Of a DNA stretch of 41,885 bases, positions 34,405 to 41,885 are shown piece after piece. Origin of the DNA: Bacteroidales bacterium (GTDB lineage: Bacteria > Bacteroidota > Bacteroidia > Bacteroidales > UBA932); NCBI GenBank assembly GCA_015060445.1, contig SUYL01000054.1, forward strand, positions 1 through 41,885. The letters are read 5' to 3'. Numbering within the stretch: position 1 is the stretch's first letter; each line of letters opens with the position of its first letter. The translations under genes were made by a program, and so were the position numbers. The notes under the pieces are model-generated. The model was not told the DNA's origin and searched no databases. It worked only from the letters and a program-made list of their open reading frames with translations.

Positions 34405-35391
34405 TTATTTGACCATATCCTTCAACCTGGGCACAAAATCTTTCAATTGCTGCTGGACAATCTCCATAACAGACTGGGGGAGAATATCCTTAATCAGAGG
34501 AAAAGGCTTCCATCCAATGGGGACAATCACCTCTACCGCCTTGTGCATTACAGATAGCCTCAACTCCTTCCCCATCATTACACTTTCTCCATCAAACTGC
34601 ACCAGGCCCTCCTTCTCACGCTCTATTACAACCTCCTTGCACCTGTAGGTATCCACAAACTCCGAATACTTCAAGGTCTTGAGGAAAAGTTCAGCAGTAA
34701 GAAGCGGCATTGTAACCTTTGGAGCCTCCCTCCACACAACCATGTCAACCATTCCGTCGGAAATATTTGCATCGGGGGCAATGAAAGCATTGTTCCCCCA
34801 TTGGGAACTGTTGGCAAAAGTTATAAGGAATGCCTTCTGGCTCATTTGGGAGCCGTTGATTGAAATCTTGTACTGTTCAGGCCTGTATTTTACATACTCC
34901 TTGGCACAGAACTCCACATATGTCATGAGCCCCCTTGTCCCGCTGTTGTTGAACTTCTCACCTACAACAGCATCAAAGCCCACTCCGGCAGTGCAGAAAA
35001 AGACCTTGCCGTTTATTACACCGGCATCAATGAACTGTGAGCGTCCGTTGAAAATGGAATCAACTGCCCTCTGGTAATTGAGAGGTATATTCATATGGCG
35101 GGCAAGGCCGTTGCCCGATCCTACAGGGATAACTGCAAGTTTTGCCGAACTGTTTATCAGCCCCTCCGCAACCTCATTCACCGTACCGTCCCCACCTATG
35201 GCAACAACTATGTCATATTCCCGTTTTACATACTCCTTTGCAGCATTGCACGCATCCCCAACACATTTTGTCCTGTAAAACTCGGCAGCATACTCCGGAT
35301 GATACCTGAGCACTTTGTCTATATACTCAAGAATTACCTTCTTCCTTCCTGTTCCCGATATGGGATTCAGTATAAATGCCACCTTTTTCAT
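34405..35391 (-). CDS. Diacylglycerol/lipid kinase family protein
   Basis: This is a 328-residue member of the DAGK/YegS/LCB5 lipid kinase family. Motifs are FILNPISGTGRKK at the N-terminus, VVAIGGDGTVNEVAEGLI (catalytic GGDGT) and VIPVGSGNGLARHM. The C-terminal beta-rich domain is present. It phosphorylates a lipid such as diacylglycerol or a long-chain base. Bacteroidota make sphingolipids, so a sphingoid-base substrate is possible but not shown. It is divergent from comEC. Confidence 0.9.
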   Translation of the reverse strand: MKKVAFILNPISGTGRKKVILEYIDKVLRYHPEYAAEFYRTKCVGDACNAAKEYVKREYDIVVAIGGDGTVNEVAEGLINSSAKLAVIPVGSGNGLARHMNIPLNYQRAVDSIFNGRSQFIDAGVINGKVFFCTAGVGFDAVVGEKFNNSGTRGLMTYVEFCAKEYVKYRPEQYKISINGSQMSQKAFLITFANSSQWGNNAFIAPDANISDGMVDMVVWREAPKVTMPLLTAELFLKTLKYSEFVDTYRCKEVVIEREKEGLVQFDGESVMMGKELRLSVMHKAVEVIVPIGWKPFPLIKDILPQSVMEIVQQQLKDFVPRLKDMVK

Positions 35392-35442
35392 ATTTGCAAA
35401 TATAATCCAAAAATACTACTTTTAAGAAAAATTTGAAAAGGG

Positions 35443-36534
35443 ATGGATAGAGGCGTCATTACATATACTGCAGCATACCTTGCAGGAATAACTGCATCTG
35501 TCCTTACCGACATCTCTCCCATTCCGGCAGTTTTTTCCTTAACACTCTTATTGCCTTTATCATACCTTTTAAGAAAAAATACAATAATCTTCCTCCTTTG
35601 TTCACATCTGGCACTCTTTGCCTGTGGCGTGGGCATTTGTTCAATATCCTGCATCAACCGCACACTCCCTCCTCACAAATTAATGGAATCCATTGATACC
35701 CGTTCAAGGCAAGTACAGGAAAAGATTGCAGAACATTTGGGTACACTTGTTCCAAACCCACAATCACATGCCGTGGTTTGTGCCTTAGCCATAGGAGAAA
35801 AGGGGCTGATGGGGAAAGAACTTAAAAAATCATTTTCAGCAGCAGGGGCAATGCATGTACTGGCGCTGTCGGGACTCCATATATGGATAGCGTTTGCAAT
35901 AATGTACTCTCTCCTTTTTCCGCTTACATTTTTGTCGGGAGGCAAAAGGGCAAGAAACGCCATTGCCCTGTTGTTTATTGCCGCATACTGCATAATGGCA
36001 GGATGCACCCCCTCTGTTATAAGGGCTGCCACAATGATATTCCTCTATAAAATTGCAGCAGGGAAATACCGTTCCATTTCAAATTGGGATGCAATTGCCA
36101 TCTCGGCACTCATAACATGCACAATCAATCCGATGCAGATTGAAAATATAGGATTCCAACTCTCTTACAGTGCAGTTATAGGGATTGCCCTGTTTTTCCC
36201 CACATGCAACAATGCCTTCTTGAAACTTGTACCAAAATGGGGTGGATGGAGAGGACACCTGTGGAAAGGGGTGCACTGGCTATGGGGCAGCATTGCAATT
36301 TCAGTATGCTGTCAAATTGCAACGATGCCGGCTTCGCTATTTTATTTCGGCTACAGCGCCCCCCACTTTCTCCTGGCAAACCTGGCCGCAGTACCGCTGG
36401 CAACAGGAATTATGTACTCACTCACAATAGCACTACCACTGCAGGGGATACCACTGATGGGTGAGGTTTCTGCCAAGATCCTGAATATCCTTATAGAATT
36501 GCTCATTTCCACTGTAACATACATTGGAGGCTGA
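35443..36534 (+). CDS. comEC: ComEC/Rec2-family competence membrane protein, core only
   Basis: This is a 363-residue polytopic protein containing the Competence domain. The central motif MHVLALSGLHIWIAFAI and the GCTPSVIRAATMIFLYKIAAG segment are the family hallmarks. In known systems ComEC forms the inner-membrane channel for single-stranded DNA uptake. Here the usual N-terminal OB-like DUF4131 region is reduced to about 60-90 residues, and the protein ends just after the competence core with no C-terminal domain, so it is about half the length I remember for Bacteroidota homologues. No frameshift with continuing coding sequence is visible after the stop. It may still be functional, or it may be a degraded form. 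Confidence 0.82.
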   Translation: MDRGVITYTAAYLAGITASVLTDISPIPAVFSLTLLLPLSYLLRKNTIIFLLCSHLALFACGVGICSISCINRTLPPHKLMESIDTRSRQVQEKIAEHLGTLVPNPQSHAVVCALAIGEKGLMGKELKKSFSAAGAMHVLALSGLHIWIAFAIMYSLLFPLTFLSGGKRARNAIALLFIAAYCIMAGCTPSVIRAATMIFLYKIAAGKYRSISNWDAIAISALITCTINPMQIENIGFQLSYSAVIGIALFFPTCNNAFLKLVPKWGGWRGHLWKGVHWLWGSIAISVCCQIATMPASLFYFGYSAPHFLLANLAAVPLATGIMYSLTIALPLQGIPLMGEVSAKILNILIELLISTVTYIGG

Positions 36535-36540
36535 TTTTAA

Positions 36541-36571
36541 TTGGAAAATTCCCCTTTTACCCATATATTTG
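36541..36571 (+). promoter_or_regulatory. Promoter of the RRM gene
   Basis: TTGG (36541-36544) and TATATTTG (36564-36571) are 19 nt apart, an exact -33/-7 arrangement. It lies just after the comEC stop codon and 30 nt before the RRM ATG. Confidence 0.65.
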
Positions 36572-36601
36572 TATAGACAATTAAACCAAAACACCTAAAT
36601 C

Positions 36602-36853
36602 ATGATTATTTTCGTTTCAAGCCTGAGTTTCAAGGCTAAAAAGGAAGACCTTGTCCAACTTTTCGCAACATACGGAGAAGTTACATCTGCCAGAATTATC
36701 CACGACAAGGCAACACGCAGATCCAAAGGATACGGATTTGTTGAGATGGAGAACCAGGAACAGGCAATGGCTGCCATTGCAGCCCTCAACGGCTCGGAGC
36801 ATATGGGCAGGACCATCAACGTGGCAGTTGCCAATATTAGCGCCCAACAATAG
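36602..36853 (+). CDS. RRM-type RNA-binding protein
   Basis: This 83-residue protein is a single RNA recognition motif. RNP2 reads IFVSSLSF (3-10) and RNP1 reads KGYGFVEM (42-49), with the typical GRTINVAVA ending. Such small RRM proteins are common in Bacteroidota and are thought to be RNA chaperones or global post-transcriptional regulators. It has its own promoter (36541-36571) and terminator (36893-36925), so it is a single-gene unit. Confidence 0.93.
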   Translation: MIIFVSSLSFKAKKEDLVQLFATYGEVTSARIIHDKATRRSKGYGFVEMENQEQAMAAIAALNGSEHMGRTINVAVANISAQQ

Positions 36854-36892
36854 CAGTTCCACAGATATGGGGTACATCCCCCTTTAAACGGC

Positions 36893-36925
36893 AAATCCCC
36901 GCTAGATTACTCTAACGGGGATTTT
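36893..36925. terminator. Stem-loop terminator after the RRM gene
   Basis: AAATCCCCG pairs with CGGGGATTT, with an additional TAGA/TCTA inner stem broken by one mismatch. A T-rich tail follows on the plus strand, and an A-rich flank precedes it, so it can also act on the minus-strand S46 peptidase transcript ending at 36951. Confidence 0.75.
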
Positions 36926-36950
36926 TATTCATGTATCACTCTTATGCGTT

Positions 36951-38969
36951 TTATCTTATTATCTCCATCTCCTCAAGCAGATGGTCAGCATCTGCAAGTT
37001 TGTCAATAATAAAGAGAGCAAACCTTATATCAAGGGATATGTTCCTGCAAATTTCAGGATCATACACAACATCGCTCATGGTTCCTTCCCAAACCCTGTC
37101 GAAGTTAACGCCAATAAGATTTCCTTCCGCATCCAGAACAGGGCTGCCTGAATTTCCCCCTGTAGTGTGGTTTGTGGCAATGAAAGCAACAGGTACAGAG
37201 CCGTTGACCTCCCACTCGCCATAATCCTTGGCTGCATGAAGATCCCTCAAGGCCTGCGGGATATTGTAATCGTAAATCTCAGGATTATCCTTCTCAATTA
37301 TACCGTCAAGGCTTGAAACTGGTGTATAATATACTGCATCAGATGGTGAGTATCCCTTAACCTGGCCATAAGCAACCCTAAGGGTTGAGTTGGCATCGGG
37401 ATAAAAGACCTTCATTCCTCTGGTTGCCTTGTTGTACTCCATCTGACCCATCATATAAGTACGGTACAGAAGGGTAATCTCCCTGTTTACAGAATCAAGC
37501 ACTGGGGCAAAGTTGTCATTGAAGAACTTGTTGGTATTGCGGTAAATCTCAGCCGCCATCTCAAGATTGGGCTCCTGAGTGAAAATTGCCTCAGCCCACG
37601 CCTCTACAGAACCGAATTTCTGCAGTTGTTCCTTAAAATATGGAGCCTTGTACTTGTCTGCTATATTTTTGTCGTATGCCTTGTACAAAGCAATGAAACA
37701 ATCCTTGTCAATAGGCATGTAGTAATCTTTGTAGAATCTCTCCGCTCCTCTCTGCCCCCTTCCGGCAAAAGCAACAAGTTCAACTGCATTGAGTGCCTCG
37801 CTCTGATAATCCCTTACAAGTGAAATCTCCTCAATGGCAGCATACAGTTCCCTGAACCTTGAAACAAGGTTCTCATACTCCGGCTTGCCCTCAGACCATT
37901 TTGTAAAATTGGCCTCAAATTCCTGCTTGTTCTCAATGGCACGCATCTTTATGATACCTTTTGCCTCACCCTGCCATTTCTTCCATGCATTGGAAACGTT
38001 TGCATTCTTGGAAGCATATTTGATTCTTACAGCAGGATCCTTTGCCATCTCGCGGTTCTGGATATCGAGTCTCAGTGTCCTCAAGGCAATCTTATGGGGA
38101 TTGGACTTATAGGCAGTGTATTTTACGGCATCTGAGAAAAGATACTCGTTTGTCCTGCCAGGGAAACCGTAAACCATTGTAAAGTCACCCTCCTGAATCC
38201 CTTTTGCATTTATCTTGAAGAACCTTTTTGGTTTGTAAGGGACATTATCCTTTGAATATGGAGCAGGCTCATTGTCGGGACCTGCATATACTCTGAAAAG
38301 GCTGAAGTCTCCTGTATGTCTTGGCCACATCCAGTTGTCGGTATCTCCACCAAACTTGCCTATTGATGAAGGTGGTGCCCCAACAAGTCTCACATCAGAA
38401 AATACCTTAAACACATAAAGGTAATACTGGTTTCCATAATAAAGGGGCTTTACAGATACACTCACACTGCTCCTCCCCTTTTTTGCCTTTTCAATTATCT
38501 TCTTTGTATTCTTTTCAATCAATTCGGTACGTTTCTCCTCGCTCATCCCCTTCTTGTAGCCTTTCATCACCTGCTCGGTAACATCCTCCATATAGTCGAG
38601 GAATGAAACTGTAAGACCCGGATTTGGAAGTTCCTGATCTCTTGTCATAGCCCAGAAACCGTTGGTAAGATAGTCGTGCTCAACAGAACTGTGCTGCTGT
38701 ATCTGTCCGTATCCGCAATGGTGGTTGGTAATGAGCAACCCCTCATTGGAGATGATTTCACCGGTACATCCACCGCCAAAATGTACAACCGCATCCTTGA
38801 GCGACGAGTTGTTGATACTGTAAATGTCTTCAGCAGTAAGTTTAAAACCCTTCTCCTGCATATCCTTTATCTTCAGGATAATCTCAGAGGGGAGCCACAT
38901 GCCTTCATCGGCCCTGAGCAATGATGTTCCCGACAAAAGGAAAATGACTGCAAACAATATTTTTCTCAT
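36951..38969 (-). CDS. S46-family dipeptidyl-peptidase, DPP11-like
   Basis: This 672-residue secreted serine peptidase of family S46 has a signal peptide (about 1-20). The catalytic regions are GLLITNHHCGYG (His), HTGDFSLFR (Asp221) and TTGGNSGSPVLD (Ser607). The residue 18 positions after the catalytic serine is Arg625 (NFDRVWEG). In Porphyromonas gingivalis the equivalent position is Arg673 in DPP11, which selects Asp/Glu at P1, while DPP7 has Gly. By that rule this is a DPP11-like, acidic-specific enzyme. It would supply acidic dipeptides from the periplasm for fermentation. It follows the DUF1846 gene by 43 bases on the same strand. Confidence 0.93.
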   Translation of the reverse strand: MRKILFAVIFLLSGTSLLRADEGMWLPSEIILKIKDMQEKGFKLTAEDIYSINNSSLKDAVVHFGGGCTGEIISNEGLLITNHHCGYGQIQQHSSVEHDYLTNGFWAMTRDQELPNPGLTVSFLDYMEDVTEQVMKGYKKGMSEEKRTELIEKNTKKIIEKAKKGRSSVSVSVKPLYYGNQYYLYVFKVFSDVRLVGAPPSSIGKFGGDTDNWMWPRHTGDFSLFRVYAGPDNEPAPYSKDNVPYKPKRFFKINAKGIQEGDFTMVYGFPGRTNEYLFSDAVKYTAYKSNPHKIALRTLRLDIQNREMAKDPAVRIKYASKNANVSNAWKKWQGEAKGIIKMRAIENKQEFEANFTKWSEGKPEYENLVSRFRELYAAIEEISLVRDYQSEALNAVELVAFAGRGQRGAERFYKDYYMPIDKDCFIALYKAYDKNIADKYKAPYFKEQLQKFGSVEAWAEAIFTQEPNLEMAAEIYRNTNKFFNDNFAPVLDSVNREITLLYRTYMMGQMEYNKATRGMKVFYPDANSTLRVAYGQVKGYSPSDAVYYTPVSSLDGIIEKDNPEIYDYNIPQALRDLHAAKDYGEWEVNGSVPVAFIATNHTTGGNSGSPVLDAEGNLIGVNFDRVWEGTMSDVVYDPEICRNISLDIRFALFIIDKLADADHLLEEMEIIR

Positions 38970-39012
38970 AAATATAAAAGGTTAAATCATTTCACATAAT
39001 GGTAACCGCAAC

Positions 39013-40479
39013 CTATTTCACCTTCTTTACAGGATCACAGGTAAGGCCAACCCCCAATTTCTTGAATATCTTCCTGTCAACCTCACTGAGCATAACAGTT
39101 GAATGCACCTGGCACCCGTCAAATTTAGGGAGTTGTTCCAAAGCCTTGCGGCAGTTCTCATCCTGGTTGCTCAACATTGAGATTGCAACCAGCACCTCAT
39201 CTGTATGCAGACGCGGATTGTTTCCATGGAGATACTCCAGTTTTGTCTTCTGAATAGGGGCTATCATCTCCTCCGGGATAAGTTTCACCTCATGTGGAAT
39301 CCCTGCAAGATGCTTGGCAGCATTAAGGATAAGTGCCGCACTCGGGCCGAGCAAAGGACTTGTACGGGATGTTATTATGGTACCGTCCTGCAGTTGTATT
39401 GCAGCAGCAGCTACCCCCTCCTTCTCCTTCCTCTCCTTGGCTGCAACAGTGGTCTTCCTGTCTTCAGTGGCAATCTTGGCCTGCTTCATCAGCAGTCCAA
39501 TCTTGTTCACCTCATTCTCATTGTCACCCTTCTCTGCAAGAGTACCGAGGGCATAATAATATCTCCTTATTATCTCCTCCCTTGCAGCATCACAGCAGAC
39601 ATCCTCATCCTCCATACAGAAACCTATCATATTCACACCCATATCTGTAGGTGACTTGTATGGGCTCTCTCCATAAATACCTTCAAAAAGGGCATTCAGT
39701 ACAGGGAATATCTCAATGTCCCTGTTATAGTTCACAACAATGTCGCCGTATGCCTCAAGATGGAACGGGTCAATCATATTAACATCATCAAGATCTGCAG
39801 TAGCAGCCTCGTATGCCAGGTTCACAGGATGTTTCAATGGGAGGTTCCATACTGGGAATGTCTCAAATTTCGCATACCCCGCCTTTATACCCCTCTTGTG
39901 CTCATGATACAACTGGCTCAGGCACACAGCCATCTTCCCACTCCCGGGTCCTGGAGCCGTAACTACAACCAGAGGACGTGATGTCTCTACATAATCATTC
40001 TTGCCAAACCCCTCATCTGAATCTATGAGGGCAACATTGTTCGGATACCCTTCAATGGTATAGTGGTAATAAACCTTTATCTTGAGCCTGCTCAACCTTC
40101 TGCGGTATGCCACAGCACTGGCCTGACCGTTGAAGTGGGTAATTACAACACCTCCCACATAAAGTCCAACCTTCTCAAACTCACTCCTCAAACGCAGCAC
40201 ATCCTCATCATAGGTGATGCCAAGGTCCCCTCTTGTCTTGTTCTTTTCTATGTCCAATGCACTTATGACCATAACAACCTCCGCATAATCCCTCAACTGC
40301 ATAAGCATGCTCAACTTACTGTCTGGTTTGAACCCGGGAAGCACGCGGCTCGCATGATGGTCGTCAAAAAGTTTTCCGCCAAACTCCAGATATAGTTTGT
40401 CGCCAAACTGAGCAATACGCTTTTTAATACGCTCAGATTGTATCTTAAGATACTTGTCGTTGTCAAATCCTTTTCTCAT
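39013..40479 (-). CDS. DUF1846 family protein
   Basis: This is a 488-residue protein of the DUF1846 family. I chose the ATG at 40479 (MRKGFDNDKYLKIQSERIK) because it fits the family start and follows a TATCTTTG box. The frame would otherwise extend 25 codons upstream through non-conserved sequence. A glycine-rich P-loop-like stretch PGPGSGK (176-182) suggests nucleotide binding. The middle of the protein (KTRGDLGITYDEDVLRL and APGPGSGKMAVCLSQLYHE) is the conserved core. No pathway role is established to my knowledge. Confidence 0.9.
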   Translation of the reverse strand: MRKGFDNDKYLKIQSERIKKRIAQFGDKLYLEFGGKLFDDHHASRVLPGFKPDSKLSMLMQLRDYAEVVMVISALDIEKNKTRGDLGITYDEDVLRLRSEFEKVGLYVGGVVITHFNGQASAVAYRRRLSRLKIKVYYHYTIEGYPNNVALIDSDEGFGKNDYVETSRPLVVVTAPGPGSGKMAVCLSQLYHEHKRGIKAGYAKFETFPVWNLPLKHPVNLAYEAATADLDDVNMIDPFHLEAYGDIVVNYNRDIEIFPVLNALFEGIYGESPYKSPTDMGVNMIGFCMEDEDVCCDAAREEIIRRYYYALGTLAEKGDNENEVNKIGLLMKQAKIATEDRKTTVAAKERKEKEGVAAAAIQLQDGTIITSRTSPLLGPSAALILNAAKHLAGIPHEVKLIPEEMIAPIQKTKLEYLHGNNPRLHTDEVLVAISMLSNQDENCRKALEQLPKFDGCQVHSTVMLSEVDRKIFKKLGVGLTCDPVKKVK

Positions 40480-40487
40480 ACGGGATA

Positions 40488-40495
40488 CAAAGATA
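40488..40495 (-). promoter_or_regulatory. -7 box of the DUF1846 gene
   Basis: The minus strand reads TATCTTTG (40495-40488), an exact -7 consensus match, 8 bases before the chosen ATG. The very short spacing would give a leader of only a few bases or a leaderless message. Confidence 0.45.
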
Positions 40496-40562
40496 ATTTT
40501 TTTAAGGACCTTTTCAATAAAGATAATGAAAAAAAATTGCCCCCTCTTACGCAACTTCTTCG

Positions 40563-40570
40563 TATATTTG
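40563..40570 (+). promoter_or_regulatory. -7 box of the AI-2E-family gene
   Basis: TATATTTG fits TAnnTTTG 20 nt before the ATG at 40591. A TTG at 40537-40539 is 23 nt further upstream, slightly long for a -33 box. Confidence 0.5.
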
Positions 40571-40590
40571 GGGTTAAATAGAGAAAAATT

Positions 40591-41697
40591 ATGAACAACC
40601 TCTCAAAATACATATTCATCTGCGCAATAACCGCAGCCATACTCTTTGTGGCATGGTATTTCAGCAATATACTTACATGCATTCTCATATCGGCTGTACT
40701 TGCACTTGTGGGACACCCTGTCATGGAATTCCTCACATCATTAAGGATAGGTAAAATCAAGATGCCCGTTTCAATTGCAGCCCTTATAACCCTGGTTGCA
40801 ATTGCCGGAATATTGTCGGGAGTAATACTCTTCATAATACCTCTTTTGGGTAAAATTGTAAGTGAAATGAGTGCCCTCAACCTTGAAGAGATAAACAGCA
40901 AACTGGCAATTCCACTCCAGGATATAAATATAAAGCTGCATGAACTCTTCCCTACAATGGACAAAGGGTTTACAATAGAGCAGATGCTAATGGAGAAGAT
41001 TAGGGCAATCTTCAGTTTCTCCCTGTTTACAGATGCATTCAATTCTGTAACCTCATTCATAATAAATACCTTTGTATCAATATTCACAATAGTATTCGTA
41101 ACATTCTTCTTCCTTAAGGACAACAGCACCTTCCCAAATATGATTCTCATCTTTGTTCCCGACAAATATGAAGAGAACACACGGAGGGCCATTTCCAGCA
41201 TAAATGCCCTGCTGATAAGATACTTTACAGGAATAAGCATTGAAGCCATTTTCATCACCATAATCAACACATTGGGTCTGCATCTGATTTGCGGAGTGTC
41301 ATTCCAGATGTCTGTGGTGCTGGCATTCCTGTCGGGAGTATTGAATGTTATACCTTATATAGGACCGCTCACTGCAGGGGCATTCGGTACAATAATGGGA
41401 ATAATCTCATTCTACAGCAGCGGCACCGACCCCAATCTTGCAGTTGAGACCCTGAAACTGATATGCGTATTTACAGCCACCCATCTTGTGGATGTCTTCA
41501 TATTCCAGCCGTACATATACTCAAATAGCGTAAAGGCACATCCGCTGGAGATTTTCCTTGTAATCCTCATTGCCGGAAATGTTGCAGGGATAACTGGAAT
41601 GCTGATTGCCATCCCAGCCTACACAGTTGTGAGAGTCATTGCAAAGGAGTTCTTCTCCAACTTCAAACTGGTAAAGAAACTCACCGACAAGATGTAG
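40591..41697 (+). CDS. AI-2E family transporter (PF01594-type)
   Basis: This is a 368-residue membrane protein with about eight hydrophobic segments. The N-terminus has two segments, followed by an amphipathic region (about 90-170) and a C-terminal membrane block with GVLNVIPYIGPLTAGAFGTIMG and FIFQPYIYSNSVKAHPL, both typical of the AI-2E/YdiK/PerM family. Despite the name, most members are not proven AI-2 exporters, and some act as sodium-proton antiporters. Its downstream terminator region appears to be interrupted by an IS element (41723-41885). Confidence 0.92.
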   Translation: MNNLSKYIFICAITAAILFVAWYFSNILTCILISAVLALVGHPVMEFLTSLRIGKIKMPVSIAALITLVAIAGILSGVILFIIPLLGKIVSEMSALNLEEINSKLAIPLQDINIKLHELFPTMDKGFTIEQMLMEKIRAIFSFSLFTDAFNSVTSFIINTFVSIFTIVFVTFFFLKDNSTFPNMILIFVPDKYEENTRRAISSINALLIRYFTGISIEAIFITIINTLGLHLICGVSFQMSVVLAFLSGVLNVIPYIGPLTAGAFGTIMGIISFYSSGTDPNLAVETLKLICVFTATHLVDVFIFQPYIYSNSVKAHPLEIFLVILIAGNVAGITGMLIAIPAYTVVRVIAKEFFSNFKLVKKLTDKM

Positions 41698-41710
41698 GAC
41701 TCCATAAAAA

Positions 41711-41734
41711 AAGAAAGAGGCTGACTAAAAAGTC
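41711..41734 (+). terminator. Interrupted terminator hairpin after the AI-2E gene
   Basis: The sequence AAGAAAGAGGCTGACT then AAAA then AGTC forms only the top of a stem (GACT/AGTC, 41723-41734). In similar Bacteroidota terminators the right arm would continue with AGCCTC. It stops after AGTC, a few bases before the insertion-sequence end, so the stem appears cut by the insertion. Confidence 0.4.
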
Positions 41735-41744
41735 TATATGACTG

Positions 41745-41769
41745 TGATGTGACCCCCAAAAGTTGGACG
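41745..41769. repeat. Putative right inverted repeat of an IS3-family (IS150-like) element
   Basis: The 25-nt end starts TGATGTGACCCCC and ends GTTGGACG, which resembles the ends of IS150-group elements (TG...GTTGGACG) as I recall them. It lies just 3' of the transposase stop codon. The left end of the element is outside the window. Confidence 0.6.
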
Positions 41770-41780
41770 GTTTAACATTA

Positions 41781-41885
41781 TTAAGAGGCGCTCTTAGATT
41801 GGAATAAAGCTCGGTATTGCACCGGGCTTTTTCCATTTAGCCTCAGTTTGATCCTATCATTGTTATAATAGTGTATATATCTAAT
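41781..41885 (-). CDS. IS3-family transposase, C-terminal fragment (cut by window edge)
   Basis: The minus strand codes for 34 residues before a TAA, beginning IRYIHYYNNDRIKLRLNGKS and continuing with PVQYRALF. The YIxYYNxxRIxxxLxGxSPVxYR pattern is the conserved C-terminus of IS3-family (IS150/IS3 OrfB) transposases with DDE integrase core. The rest of the gene lies to the right of the window, so integrity cannot be judged. Confidence 0.85.
   Translation of the reverse strand: MRYIHYYNNDRIKLRLNGKSPVQYRALFQSKSAS

Noticed and set aside
40480-40554. 25 extra N-terminal codons for the DUF1846 gene (start at 40554)
   Set aside because: The extension crosses the promoter box and is not in keeping with the family start MRKGFD.
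1-41885. tRNA, rRNA or riboswitch
   Set aside because: None of the intergenic gaps showed cloverleaf, rRNA or known riboswitch sequence on reading.

Overview
The window looks like chromosomal DNA of a fermentative Bacteroidales (Bacteroidota) bacterium. The evidence is a short primary sigma factor without a large N-terminal extension, many upstream regions with the Bacteroidota -7 box TAnnTTTG (TATCTTTG or TATATTTG), almost no Shine-Dalgarno signal, DUF3857 and MG2/plug-type exported proteins, an S46 dipeptidyl-peptidase, and an ackA-ptb-buk cluster. I cannot name the genus. Nearly all of the window is ordinary core genome. No tRNA, rRNA or CRISPR array was seen.

Layout. 244-3251 (+): a polyprenol-phosphate-sugar synthase, dihydroorotase and a DMT transporter, closely packed. 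3248-7725 (-): a membrane-anchored regulator, Tex and a CBS-containing ClC channel. 7812-8168 (-): a small acidic-tailed protein with a palindromic terminator. 8255-13148 (-): radical SAM YgiQ, ArgS and an alanine/sodium symporter. 13320-18763: two exported proteins on the minus strand with closely similar promoters and leaders, separated by an oppositely oriented AAA ATPase gene. 18997-23481 (-): M3 lipoprotein peptidase, primary sigma factor and HtrA protease. 23628-29902 (+): two overlapping DUF3857/transglutaminase-like genes, dnaN, a DEDDh exonuclease and a degenerate FAH-like protein. 29892-34323 (-): flavoprotein, butyrate kinase, phosphate butyryltransferase and acetate kinase. 34405-35391 (-): lipid kinase. 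35443-36853 (+): a core-only ComEC and an RRM protein. 36951-40479 (-): S46 peptidase and DUF1846 protein. 40591-41697 (+): AI-2E-family protein. The window ends inside an IS3-family insertion sequence (41745 onward).

How the genes fit together. The acetate/butyrate kinase cluster with an Arg-type (DPP11-like) S46 peptidase and a secreted M3 peptidase suggests energy gained by peptide and amino-acid fermentation with short-chain fatty acid production.

The observation I consider most novel is a short word, YGTCGGGA, that occurs 28 times (core GTCGGGA/TCCCGAC) on both strands, far above chance. The only intergenic copies form a 14-bp inverted pair. This resembles DNA uptake sequences, and a ComEC-family gene lies in the same window. 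This is inference and needs a genome-wide count. Other points are an active/inactive pair of transglutaminase-like proteins, a 76-nt shared promoter/leader flanking the ATPase gene, and a pseudoenzyme-like FAH relative.
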